Shown here one piece after another: positions 7,962-16,764 of a DNA stretch of 64,000 nt. The notes below the pieces were generated by a model. The model was not told where the DNA came from. It was given only the letters and a program-made list of their open reading frames with translations, and searched no databases. The translations under genes were made by a program, and so were the position numbers. How positions within the stretch are numbered: position 1 is the stretch's first letter; every line of letters begins with the position of its first letter. The stretch is from Haliscomenobacter sp. Lineage in GTDB: Bacteria; Bacteroidota; Bacteroidia; Chitinophagales; Saprospiraceae. The stretch lies in NCBI GenBank assembly GCA_016707205.1, contig JADJHZ010000001.1, positions 372,001 through 436,000 of the forward strand, in the 5' to 3' direction.

Positions 7962-10198
7962 GGCCTAGGGCTTGGGAAAGTTGCTGGTATTGAGGCTCTG
8001 ACGGAGCCAGTTGAAGAAGTTGTCGGGCCAACGGCTTTGCCGCTTTGAGGTCGCCTTGCTGGTAATACAGGACCGCCAGGGCGTAGATCAGGTAATCGGC
8101 TTGCGGGCTGCGTTTAATTCCCTCCAAATAAGCCTTTCCGCTTCTTTAATCCGCCCGAGGTTTTGTAACGCGATAGCCCAATTGTAATAATAGCGGGGAT
8201 TTCCGCTTATTTCAGCTGCTTGAGCCAGATTAACTTCAGCGGCCTGGATGTTCTGGCCTTCTGCTTGAAGGAGGCCCAGGTCATAATACGCCCAGGCGGC
8301 TTTGGAATCCCTTTGAATGACCTTTTGGTAAAGGGCTTCTGCTTCCTGCCATCGATTTTGCCGGTAATAAAAATTGGCCAATGCGGTGGAGGTGGGGGTA
8401 TAATCCTGGTCCCTCGCCAAAGAAGCCTTAAATGCCTCTTCTGCTTTGCTGAAATTTCCCCTGTTAAACTGATATTGGCCTTCCATAAGCCTCCCAGCCG
8501 CAAAATCGGCCTGAGCCGCCAGTACCTTTTCAAAACTCATGTTCCCTTCCTTCCAGGCTTTTCGATACGTTGTGGGGATTTCCTCTTCCTGGACATCGCT
8601 CAATGCAAAAGCCGCCTGGGCTCTGACCGCCAAAACAGGATCAGCCAGCAATGGAACCACATGAACTAACCGGAACGCTTTGGAAAAGGGCGCTGCCACC
8701 CCAAGCGCCGTATGCCGGACAAACGGATCGTTGTTTTTCAAGGCATTCGCCACTACACTCTCCTCCTCTGAAGCCCCGGCGTTACCCAGGTACCAAAGCG
8801 CCATGGCGCGGATCGTCCCCGATTGAAGGGAATCCGATGCCCATTGAGCAACCTTTTCCCTGGCGTTTCTATCTCCGTAGTAGAACGCGGAAAAAGCCTC
8901 GGAGTAGTGTGGTTTCCGGTTGGGTCCATACCATTTCACGACCGCATCGGCAAGCCACTGTGCCGTTTGGTCTGCATGGCAATTGGCGCATGCATTCGGC
9001 GTTCCATAGGCTGCGGTTAAATCCGGCCTCGGAACCCTTAAGCTGTGATCCCTCCGAAAGTCATTTCCCATATACACCTTGCCCGGCATATGGCAACTGA
9101 CACAGGCCGCCCCATCCGACCCAATAGTATGGAAGTGGTGGGCCGGCGTATCGTAGGTCTTTTTGGAGTGGCACTGTCCGCATAGGTCATTGCCTTCTGC
9201 CTTTAGTTTAAGCGAGTGGGGATTGTGGCAGTTGGTGCACTTAACGCCTTGCTGAAACATCTTGCTTTGGGTAAAAGACCCATATTCGTAAACCTCTTCG
9301 GAAATCTGCCCGTCGGAATGGTACAATCCGGGTCTTGGAACTTCCGGCAGGTAATGATCCATAAAGTGCCCGGAATGGTCGTAGGCTGGCGACTGCTGGG
9401 CACGGAGGGAATGGCAGCGGGCGCATTGGTCCATTTGAGCGCGGTTATCCAAATTGGCGGTCAGGTAGGTAAAACTCCCCGGCGCTCTCCTTCCCTTTTT
9501 ATAGGCTTTTGAATGGACATAGTCCACATGCGTCGATCCGGGCCCATGGCATGCTTCGCAACTCACATCGATGACCGACCAGGTGGTCTGATACGAATCG
9601 GCGATGGGGTCGTAGTTTTTCTGTAAATTAGTGGAATGGCAATCGGCGCACATACTGTTCCAGGTCATGCTGCCTTTGGTCCAGTGCATCCAGTCGTCGG
9701 TCCGGAACTTTTCCACTGGTTGCAGGTCAAACCATTTTCCTTCCCTGGAATCCCAAGCCAGGGGCAGGCACTGATATCGTCCGCCCGGAAATGGAATCAA
9801 ATACTGCTGTAGCGGGAAAAATCCAAAGGTGTAAGATATTTCAAAATCCTCCAACTCGCCATCAGGGCCCTCTGTGCGGACCATAAACTTCCCTCGCGCC
9901 GGAAAAACTGCGAAACAATCCCTTTACTCGAAAAGGAAACCCCGCTAAAATCGCCCAAAACGGTGGAATCCGTGGCCTCCTCCATCGCATGGTCATGATG
10001 AGACCCCAGCCAATCTTTGAATTCCTGCTCATGGCAGGAGCGGCAACTAGCTTCTCCGAGGTATTCCTCACCTGGAGAAGCCGCATCCGCAAGCCCTTTG
10101 TCCGGGCTGCAGGCCCAGACAAATTGAGCTACATAAAGCGCGATTCCTCCAAGAAGAAGAAGTCCCAGCAGCCCGTTGCGAAGCGTTATTCTTTGCAT
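7957..10198 (-). CDS. octaheme c-type cytochrome with HEAT and TPR repeats, two frame breaks
   Basis: An exported multiheme protein. After an N-terminal hydrophobic segment (LLGLLLLGGIALYVAQF) there are eight CxxCH heme sites: CRSCH, CADCH, CEACH, CARCH, CTNCH, CGQCH, CVSCH, CANCH. These are followed by HEAT-like repeats (VRHTALGVAAPF, VRAQAAFALSDV) and at least three TPR units. The frame shifts at TT 9889-9890 and TTT 8135-8137; one extra base at each restores GKFMVRTEGPDG and EAEKAYLEGIKRSPQADYL. The result is 747 residues ending in QALGL, with the TAG stop inside the intergenic palindrome. The start is the ATG at 10198. A role in periplasmic or outer-surface electron transfer is expected; the partner and acceptor are unknown. 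Downstream gene of a group with an M28 peptidase and an acylase. Confidence 0.8.
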
Positions 10199-10260
10199 AA
10201 CCAAATTATGATCCTCACGGAAAGACGCTTTTGCATGGTCGTTGTATACTGAGCCAGTCC

Positions 10261-11637
10261 TTATCTTCTGGCAATTAGTGTGGTTGGATACACGACCACG
10301 CTCTCGCTCCCGTCTTTTCCCACCGATGCCACCCCAAATAGATAATTATCGATTACCACATTTTTAAGGGTAAAATCGGTAATAGATCTATCGACGTATC
10401 GCGCATGCTGCCATTGGGGCGCAGTGGTATCTCTCCAATAAATCTTGTACCCGGCCAGATCCGGGTCGTTTACCGGATCCCATTTGAGGCGGGTACTGGG
10501 CTGGACGATTCCTCCGATTTGAACATTTTTCGGCGCCGGCGGGGCCCAGGCAAGCCCGGCGAGGGTAATGGCATTAACCCCGGTAAGTTTAGCGGCATAG
10601 TCAAAATTAACGCCCTCCAGAACGTCTCCATAAGCGATCCCGTCTTCCACCCGGATGTCCTGATGTTGCCGGTAATAATTTTCATGGGTTTCCATGATAC
10701 GCACTCCCGGGAAGCCTTCGTCATTAAAAGGCTTATGGTGCCCTCCTCTGCCGAAACGATCCAACCGGTAGATCATTATAGCATCCAGATTGGTACAGTA
10801 TTGGTCCGTTACCTGGTCGATGTAACGCGCTAACTGTCTGGAAGGCCCGTCCACTTCCCCTCCGTACACCCGGCGCCAGGTTCTTTCCCGTTCGCCGTCG
10901 CTAACCGGTGTTGGCTCGGAAAACACCCGAAAGGTGCGGTTATCGATCTCTCCGTTGATCCCTTCGATGTTGCCGATCATATCGTTATTGAGCACTCCGA
11001 CAATATCCCAACCCTGCTGTTTGGCTAATTTAGCCAGAAATTGCCCACCCCAAAGGCCCTGCTCCTCTCCGGACAGCCCTACATAAACGATGCTGCTCGG
11101 AAAAGAATACTTGCTCAGCACCCTTGCGGCTTCTATTGCTCCAGCCATGCCGGAAGCGTTGTCGTTGGCGCCCGGGTTGACTTTTTCTGCATCGGAAGCA
11201 TCCGTTACCCGGGAGTCGATATCTCCGCTCATAATCAAGTAGCGGTTGGGATAGCGGGTTCCCCGCTGAATAGCCACCACGTTGCTGATCCAGGTATCTT
11301 TTGGAATGCGGTTGCCAGGCGCCGCTTTGGCCAGGTCGCCTTGATAGAAGACTTCCAGGCACCCTTTGCATTCAGCGGAAATTTTTTCAAATTCCGACTT
11401 GATCCACCGCCTGGCCGCGCCAATACCCCGGGTGGCCGATAGGGTATCCGAGAAGGTGTTCCGGGTTTCAAAGCTTACCAATTTTTGAATATCGGCTTCT
11501 ATACGGGCTGCAGAAGGGGCATTGGCAATATCGTACATCAAGGGATTAGAGGCCGGAGGAGTTTGCGCTTCGGCTCCAAGAGCAAGCCAAACCATGGAAG
11601 TAGCCAGTATAAGACGCAGGTTCATTGGGCGTTTCAT
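10261..11637 (-). CDS. secreted M28-family metallopeptidase with fibronectin-like C-terminus
   Basis: A 458-residue exported aminopeptidase-like protein. The signal peptide ends in LALGAEAQ. The M28 core shows PGANDNASGMAG, where the bridging Asp ligand lies, and SGEEQGLWGG with the catalytic Glu and its neighbour. Further on are NNDMIGN, another Asp ligand, and GRGGHHKPFNDEGF near the last His. The first ligand block, usually a GHxDSR-like stretch, reads SGDIDSR here, so the first His is replaced by Asp. The last 90 residues (PKNVQIGG onward, DPDLAGYKIYWR) look like a fibronectin type III domain. A peptide-degrading role outside the inner membrane is inferred. ATG at 11637 preferred over 11625. 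Confidence 0.8.
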   Translation of the reverse strand: MKRPMNLRLILATSMVWLALGAEAQTPPASNPLMYDIANAPSAARIEADIQKLVSFETRNTFSDTLSATRGIGAARRWIKSEFEKISAECKGCLEVFYQGDLAKAAPGNRIPKDTWISNVVAIQRGTRYPNRYLIMSGDIDSRVTDASDAEKVNPGANDNASGMAGAIEAARVLSKYSFPSSIVYVGLSGEEQGLWGGQFLAKLAKQQGWDIVGVLNNDMIGNIEGINGEIDNRTFRVFSEPTPVSDGERERTWRRVYGGEVDGPSRQLARYIDQVTDQYCTNLDAIMIYRLDRFGRGGHHKPFNDEGFPGVRIMETHENYYRQHQDIRVEDGIAYGDVLEGVNFDYAAKLTGVNAITLAGLAWAPPAPKNVQIGGIVQPSTRLKWDPVNDPDLAGYKIYWRDTTAPQWQHARYVDRSITDFTLKNVVIDNYLFGVASVGKDGSESVVVYPTTLIARR

Positions 11638-11663
11638 AAACAATCTTTTCAGGAATATCCTCG

Positions 11664-14069
11664 CTATCTGGAAGGGTGAAGAATTAATTTGGCGTAAGTA
11701 ACGGATTTAATTTTTTCAAAAGAAAAGAACAAGGGAAAATAGCGGTCATTTGCCCACATCTCAAAAAGATTTCGGTAATGCGGATGGTCGGGGTTCCCAG
11801 ACTGCCCGGGAGCATTGGTAGCCAGGCAATGATCCCAATTCCCGGTGTCTGCAATAAGGCGGAAGGTCGGGCCATGGGTTTGGTTATCTCCGTTGCCGGT
11901 ATTGTTCACGGTGCTTCCGTTGCCTCCCCTGGGAAGCGGCCCGAGTTCAAATTTTTTCTTCAACGTCTCATTGAGTGCGTTGCTCAACGGATGGCGAATA
12001 AGGACATGCTTGTAGCCGGGCTGGCCATAGGTCCAGGCCCGAATATCTTTCCCAAACCGTTTTTCCAGATCCCGAACCCCTTCCGAAAGGGATTGGAGCA
12101 GGAAATCATCGCGCCCTTTTAAGGCATCCGGCCCAAAATGCCCTGAGGGAAGGGCTAGAATATCTACGACTTGTTTCATTTGAAAACTAAGATACCCGCT
12201 AACCTCTTTTGGGATTAATCTGGAGGACAGGTTGGCCCGGAGCTGACGCTCCCAGGCGTTATAAATTCCTGCCGCGGCCGAATTTTTGTCCAGGCGGCAA
12301 TCCCAATTGGTCAGCAGGCCAATAGCCTGTTCGGTCAGTGGGTCAGTAGAATGCAGATTGCGAAGCAAGAGCGTGAGTTGGCGTGCCGGAATAGACAAAT
12401 AGTCGGTTTGAAGCGCTGCCATGTCCAGAAGGCTGTGTTTCCTTCCGGAGGCCAGAAATTCCGAAACGCGGTCCCCCCGATACGGATCCGACCATTCGAA
12501 CCCAATGGTTTCCGGATAAGGATAATTCACCGGGGTGACGTTTTCGTTGGCCGTAGCAAAGTATCCTTCCCTGGGGTTCAAAAGGTGGGGCCGTTCCATG
12601 ACAGGCAAAAAACCGTCCCACTCAAACCTGCCATCGCCCGGTACGGGAACCATACCGCTAAAATGCCGGCGAATCGGGGTAATACCTACCGCCTGCCATC
12701 CGATATTGCCCTCGCGGTCGGCCCAGATCATGTTCTCCCCAGGAATATGGCTATACTGACAAGCCTGCCGGAATTCTTCCCAGGTTTTCGCCTGATTCAT
12801 CCGAAGACTGGCCAGGTATGGGGCTCCACCCGGCTCCAGCCATCCGCAACGAATGGCACAGGCCCGGTTTAGGGAGGAATCCTGAAAAACTACCGGGCCA
12901 TGGCGGGTGTATTTCAGCTCGATCACCACAGGTGATTGTCCCTTTACCCGTATGGTGTCCTGAATCACGGTCATAGGCTCCCAGTTCCCCTTGTATTTAT
13001 ACCAATTCGGTTGGGTTGGATGCGTTTCGTACATACACAAGTCCTCGGCGTCGGTCGAGAAGATCGTCAATCCCCAGGCCCCAAATTCATTGTGGCCGAT
13101 CGAAATCCCGGGGATAACCGGTTCACCTCCGCCAATTACGTTCCATCCCGGAGCAACCAGGTGAGCCATGTACCGAAGGGAAGGGACAGACAACGCCCTA
13201 TGGGGATCGTTGGCCAGTATAGGATACCCGCTCTGTGTCCTTTCGCCGCTTAGTATCCAGTTATTGCTACCGATGATTTCCTTCCCCATTCGCTGATCGG
13301 CCTTCCATTGCTCTTGCTCCGCGATGGCAATCTGCTCGTATGCCTCTGGGGTTTCCCGAACCCCGGCGATCAAATCTTCAGGACGGAATAGAAGGGGCCG
13401 GCGGAAGGCATTATAAAGCTCCAGAATATCTTTTTCCAGCAACTCTCTGGACACCAGCAACGTATCCAGGGTCAAATCCGGAGCGCCGGGATGAAACCAG
13501 GACAATTCCCTGACGCGCTCATGCCCCAGTACAGCCACCGCGCGTCCAAGGTCCAGTTCGTCGCCAATGTTTCCCAGCAGGCCCTGGTGACGGGATACGA
13601 CCGCTTCCGGAGTCCATCTTCCCGGTTTGATACCCAGGAGCTTGAACTCAGGGGGTAGTATATCCGGATTGCGCTCCGTTTCCTCAATATAGGCATTAAC
13701 TCCAGCAACAAATGAGGTGATAATTAGGTCTCCCCGGGGATGGTAATGCCGCATTTCTTCCTGCATATCTCCACGAAATTGAAACAGCCGGGCGCCCAAA
13801 TCGCGCTTCAGCTCCCGGGGGCCAAGGACTTCCGCTACCGTGCCCGTTGCCTGGCGCCTCCAAATCTCGAACTGAAATAGCCGGTCTCTCGCGGCATAAA
13901 ACCCTTGTGCGAAAAACAAATCCTGCTCGGACTTGGCGTAAATGTGGGGAACACCCCATTGGTCGACCAGGATTTCCACCTCATCCTGGAGGCCTTGGAC
14001 CTTGAGGGTTTGCTGTCCCCAAGCAGAAAAAGCCAAAACCCCAAAAAAGAAAAAGAGGATATTTCGCAT
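11664..14069 (-). CDS. penicillin acylase family N-terminal-nucleophile hydrolase, exported
   Basis: An 801-residue Ntn hydrolase precursor. It has a signal peptide (ILFFFFGVLAFSAWGQ), the alpha-chain motif VPHIYAKSEQDLFFAQGF, and the autoprocessing site EIIGSNNWILSG, where Ser268 becomes the N-terminal nucleophile of the beta chain. Later motifs include LANDPHRALSVPS and NPREGYFATANENV. The family cleaves amide bonds in acylated amino acids, acyl-homoserine lactones or beta-lactams; the substrate here cannot be named. It starts 10 bp after the RidA-family gene, using the ATG at 14069, and is followed 20 bp on by the M28 peptidase, which suggests joint processing of periplasmic amides. Confidence 0.88.
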   Translation of the reverse strand: MRNILFFFFGVLAFSAWGQQTLKVQGLQDEVEILVDQWGVPHIYAKSEQDLFFAQGFYAARDRLFQFEIWRRQATGTVAEVLGPRELKRDLGARLFQFRGDMQEEMRHYHPRGDLIITSFVAGVNAYIEETERNPDILPPEFKLLGIKPGRWTPEAVVSRHQGLLGNIGDELDLGRAVAVLGHERVRELSWFHPGAPDLTLDTLLVSRELLEKDILELYNAFRRPLLFRPEDLIAGVRETPEAYEQIAIAEQEQWKADQRMGKEIIGSNNWILSGERTQSGYPILANDPHRALSVPSLRYMAHLVAPGWNVIGGGEPVIPGISIGHNEFGAWGLTIFSTDAEDLCMYETHPTQPNWYKYKGNWEPMTVIQDTIRVKGQSPVVIELKYTRHGPVVFQDSSLNRACAIRCGWLEPGGAPYLASLRMNQAKTWEEFRQACQYSHIPGENMIWADREGNIGWQAVGITPIRRHFSGMVPVPGDGRFEWDGFLPVMERPHLLNPREGYFATANENVTPVNYPYPETIGFEWSDPYRGDRVSEFLASGRKHSLLDMAALQTDYLSIPARQLTLLLRNLHSTDPLTEQAIGLLTNWDCRLDKNSAAAGIYNAWERQLRANLSSRLIPKEVSGYLSFQMKQVVDILALPSGHFGPDALKGRDDFLLQSLSEGVRDLEKRFGKDIRAWTYGQPGYKHVLIRHPLSNALNETLKKKFELGPLPRGGNGSTVNNTGNGDNQTHGPTFRLIADTGNWDHCLATNAPGQSGNPDHPHYRNLFEMWANDRYFPLFFSFEKIKSVTYAKLILHPSR

Positions 14070-14079
14070 GCGCAAGGGG

Positions 14080-14637
14080 TTATTCGATTTCAACGATCAA
14101 TTCCACCTCTACAGCGATGCCGTTGGGAAGCGAAGCCATTCCAACCGCAGACCGGGCATGTTTGCCTTTATCCCCAAATACCTCCACCATGAGGTCCGAA
14201 AACCCGTTAATCACTTTAGGATGATCGACAAAGTCCGCAGTTGAATTTACCATACCCAACACCTTGACGATGCGTTTCACGCGATCCAGGCTTCCCAATT
14301 CCGCTTTCAACGCAGCCAGTTGATTGATTCCCGTCAGCCGGGCAGCTTGGTATCCCTGGTCCAGGGTCAAATCAGCGCCTACTTTTCCTGTAATATACGT
14401 TCCATCGGGTTTAAGCGGGCCCTTTCCAGCAAGGAAGATCAAATTGCCCGTTTGGACTGCATTGACGTAATTGGCCACCGGGGAAGAAGCGGGAGGCAGG
14501 TCGATACCCAACTCCTTGAGGCGCTCGTCAATCCGCATCGGCTCCGCCGATTCCGAGGAAGCAGGTTCTTTGGTTTTTTCGCAACTCATAATAAAGATCA
14601 TTGGGAGGATCAAAAGAAACTGGTTAAATAATTTCAT
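14080..14637 (-). CDS. RidA (YjgF/YER057c/UK114) family lipoprotein
   Basis: A 185-residue protein with a lipoprotein signal (LILPMIFIMSC, Cys about 19), then a linker and a full Rid-family domain. The family signature is seen in GNLIFLAGKGPL and HARSAVGMASLPNGIAVEVELIVEI, which includes the conserved Arg of the active site. It most resembles the YoaB/YjgF-like-1 subgroup. Most Rid proteins act in the cytoplasm on reactive enamines; a lipid anchor that exports the domain is unusual. It is the first gene of a run with penicillin acylase, M28 peptidase and cytochrome, so it may handle products of periplasmic amide hydrolysis. Confidence 0.8.
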   Translation of the reverse strand: MKLFNQFLLILPMIFIMSCEKTKEPASSESAEPMRIDERLKELGIDLPPASSPVANYVNAVQTGNLIFLAGKGPLKPDGTYITGKVGADLTLDQGYQAARLTGINQLAALKAELGSLDRVKRIVKVLGMVNSTADFVDHPKVINGFSDLMVEVFGDKGKHARSAVGMASLPNGIAVEVELIVEIE

Positions 14638-14716
14638 GTAGTTGAGTTTGGTCAGTAAAAGGAATCCCTGAAATTAAAAAATGCCGGGAAATGATAAACA
14701 AGAATCGGGGAAGAAT

Positions 14717-14757
14717 AAAAAAACAAAAGCCCTTGCGCCAAAGGACAAGGGCTTTTG
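14717..14757 (-). terminator. intrinsic terminator of accD
   Basis: A perfect 12-bp stem (CAAAAGCCCTTG at 14724-14735 with its complement at 14746-14757) and a 10-base loop. On the minus strand it is followed by a run of seven T residues. It lies about 100 bp after the accD stop. Confidence 0.85.
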
Positions 14758-14853
14758 AAGGCTTCGCAAGCTCCCGAATGGTTAGCCTAGAGGGAATAGA
14801 AACCGTACGAAGAACTTTGCTCAGCCAGCCAAATATAGGCTGTACATGCTCTA

Positions 14854-15780
14854 TTATCCCTCTTCCTCTCCAGGAAATTCCTCCTCAGCCGGTTCCATTT
14901 CAGCGGAGCCTTCTCCTTTTCCGATGGCGGCCAGTTTGGATTCTTCGAACAAAAAAAGCAAATCTGAAAGGGTTTCCCTTAGATCTTTCCGGTCTACAAT
15001 CGTATCGACAAACCCATGTTCCAACAAAAACTCAGACGTTTGGAATCCTTCCGGGAGGTCGCGTTTAATGGTTTCTTTAATCACGCGGGGGCCTGCAAAT
15101 CCGATCAAAGCTTCCGGTTCAGCCATGTTAATATCGCCTAACATAGCAAAAGAGGCCGTCACTCCCCCGGTGGTCGGGTCCGTCATCAGGGAAAAAAAAG
15201 GAACCTTCGCCCGGGCCATCTGCGTAAGACGGCCGCAAGTTTTAGGAAGCTGCATCAGGGAGTATGCCGCTTCCATCATGCGCGCTCCACCCGAACGGGA
15301 AATAATCAAAAGAGGAATTCGGTTGGCGATGCCATACTCGATGGCCCGGGCGATCCGCTCGCCCACCACCGACCCCATAGACCCGCCGATAAACCGAAAA
15401 TCCATCGCTGCAACTAACAGAGACCTGCGATTCACCTTTCCTTTAGCCACCGTAATAGCGTCGGTTACGATATTTTTCTTGTAGGCTTCCTTGAGACGGT
15501 CGGGATAAGGCTTGAGATCGGTAAATTGCAGCACATCGGTCGATCTTAGCTCTTCAAACAGGAGATCGTAATTGCCATCGAAGAGGAGGTCAAAATATTC
15601 ATGCGACCCGATCCGCACATGGTAATTGCATTTCGGGCACTTGTAGAAATTCTCCCTTAATTCCTTGGTGGTGCTGGTTTCTCTGCACCGTTCGCACTTA
15701 TACCAAATCCCTTCCGGGGCTTCTTTTTTGTTTCGGGTAGCTGTTTGGATACCGTCTTTTAGCCGTTTAACCCAACCCAT
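14854..15780 (-). CDS. accD: acetyl-CoA carboxylase carboxyltransferase subunit beta
   Basis: AccD forms, with AccA, the carboxyltransferase that makes malonyl-CoA for fatty-acid synthesis. The 308-residue protein has the N-terminal four-Cys zinc ribbon (CERC and CPKC) and the crotonase-fold core with FIGGSMGSVVGER, SRSGGARMMEA and TDPTTGGVTASFAMLGD. The length is normal and the acidic tail (PAEEEFPGEEEG) is a common feature. It is a single-gene unit: a strong promoter lies 70 bp upstream and a terminator 100 bp downstream. Confidence 0.97.
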   Translation of the reverse strand: MGWVKRLKDGIQTATRNKKEAPEGIWYKCERCRETSTTKELRENFYKCPKCNYHVRIGSHEYFDLLFDGNYDLLFEELRSTDVLQFTDLKPYPDRLKEAYKKNIVTDAITVAKGKVNRRSLLVAAMDFRFIGGSMGSVVGERIARAIEYGIANRIPLLIISRSGGARMMEAAYSLMQLPKTCGRLTQMARAKVPFFSLMTDPTTGGVTASFAMLGDINMAEPEALIGFAGPRVIKETIKRDLPEGFQTSEFLLEHGFVDTIVDRKDLRETLSDLLFLFEESKLAAIGKGEGSAEMEPAEEEFPGEEEG

Positions 15781-15850
15781 TTGACTTGTTTTTTATACCC
15801 TTGTGATCGTTTCCGGATGAAAGAACCGGGTTTGCCAGCAAAGTGAATGG

Positions 15851-15881
15851 CAAAGCTACAAACAAATCGCCAACCTGCCAA
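15851..15881 (-). promoter_or_regulatory. accD promoter (Bacteroidota -33/-7)
   Basis: On the minus strand a TTG at 15881-15879 is followed by 20 bp and then TAGCTTTGC at 15858-15850. This fits the Bacteroidota consensus TTG-N17-23-TAnnTTTG. It would give a leader of about 65 nt before accD. The rest of the 352-bp space between accD and the next gene is AT-rich with no other clear element except the box at 16104. Confidence 0.7.
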
Positions 15882-16103
15882 TCCCAGGCTCAGGAGGAAA
15901 TAGGGAAAAGTACCCTTCCGTTTGCCTTCGCTAGGATAAGCAGCCCTTCTCCCCTATTCTTTAATTAATTTTAAAATGAATTATACTGAAAAGAAATTAT
16001 CAAATGAGTAACATACGGATTCATTAAAGTAATTTATTCATCAAAAAAACAGTCAACAAAACCATTCTCTGCAAAATCCTGTTACAAACCGTGCTATAGT
16101 CCT

Positions 16104-16111
16104 TATTTTTG
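16104..16111 (+). promoter_or_regulatory. candidate -7 box for the 16133 gene
   Basis: TATTTTTG matches TAnnTTTG 21 bp before the ATG at 16133. No TTG stands at the expected -33 distance, so the call is moderate. Confidence 0.4.
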
Positions 16112-16132
16112 GCAAAATGAAAAACGAATCCG

Positions 16133-16669
16133 ATGCATACTGAAAACCTTTTGGGAATAGGCTCCAGGGTTAAACACCCTGCCTATGGGGATGGGGTGGT
16201 CATCCGTTTACATCCCGTAGCCTATGAAGTCACGTTCATTCTTTACGGAACCAAAATGGTAGGTAAGGAGTACGACAAATGGACGGTAGTAGATGCCGTT
16301 CCGGCGGAAAGCGCCGTGACCTTTTCCGACGCAGAGAAATCCCTGATCCGGATTCTCCGGCAATATACCGACCTTAACGAAACCGTGCCCTTGGGAGACC
16401 GCTGGGTGGGTGGCGTCCTCATTTTACAGCCCCAGGATAAATCCCTCAAAGGGAAAGATATGCCTATCGAAGCCTTTTTTCATAAAATCGTGATGACCAG
16501 GGACAGGCTCCGGGTATTGGAGCAGCGCATCAACAGCAACCCTCAATTAAGCGACGAAGAAAAGGTTAACCTACAGCAATATATTACCAAAATTTACGGG
16601 AGCCTCACCAGCTTCAATATGCTCTTCAAAGCAAAAGAAGATTATTTCGTGGGGGAAAAAGGGGCATAG
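16133..16669 (+). CDS. conserved hypothetical with N-terminal Tudor/KOW-like beta-barrel
   Basis: A 178-residue soluble protein without signal peptide. The first 50 residues (GIGSRVKHPAYGDGVVIRL, then VTFILYGTKMV) look like the small beta-barrel found at the end of UvrD/PcrA helicases and in CarD-like proteins, which binds RNA polymerase or nucleic acid. The C-terminal half is helical (FFHKIVMTRDRLRVLEQRI). No enzyme motif is visible. The TAG stop is the first three bases of a TAGACG repeat. I do not recognise a named family; a role in nucleic-acid transactions is only a guess. Confidence 0.6.
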   Translation: MHTENLLGIGSRVKHPAYGDGVVIRLHPVAYEVTFILYGTKMVGKEYDKWTVVDAVPAESAVTFSDAEKSLIRILRQYTDLNETVPLGDRWVGGVLILQPQDKSLKGKDMPIEAFFHKIVMTRDRLRVLEQRINSNPQLSDEEKVNLQQYITKIYGSLTSFNMLFKAKEDYFVGEKGA

Positions 16670-16711
16670 ACGGGGGACGGTAGACGGAGAGCAAAGACCT
16701 AACCTCGGGGA
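16667..16711. repeat. TAGACG-type repeat at the 3' end of the 16133 gene
   Basis: Imperfect units TAGACGG, GGGACGG and TAGACGG run from the stop codon onward and face a CCTAACCTC arm. The TAG of the first unit is the stop codon of the preceding gene. Confidence 0.55.
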
Positions 16712-16764
16712 GCTTCAAGATTTGTGGACGGGAGAACCATTTTTTATTGTAAAATACCAAGGTA

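Noticed and set aside
14830..14837. TATATTTG box on the minus strand just after accD
   Set aside because: It would only transcribe into the accD terminator 75 bp further on; no gene uses it.
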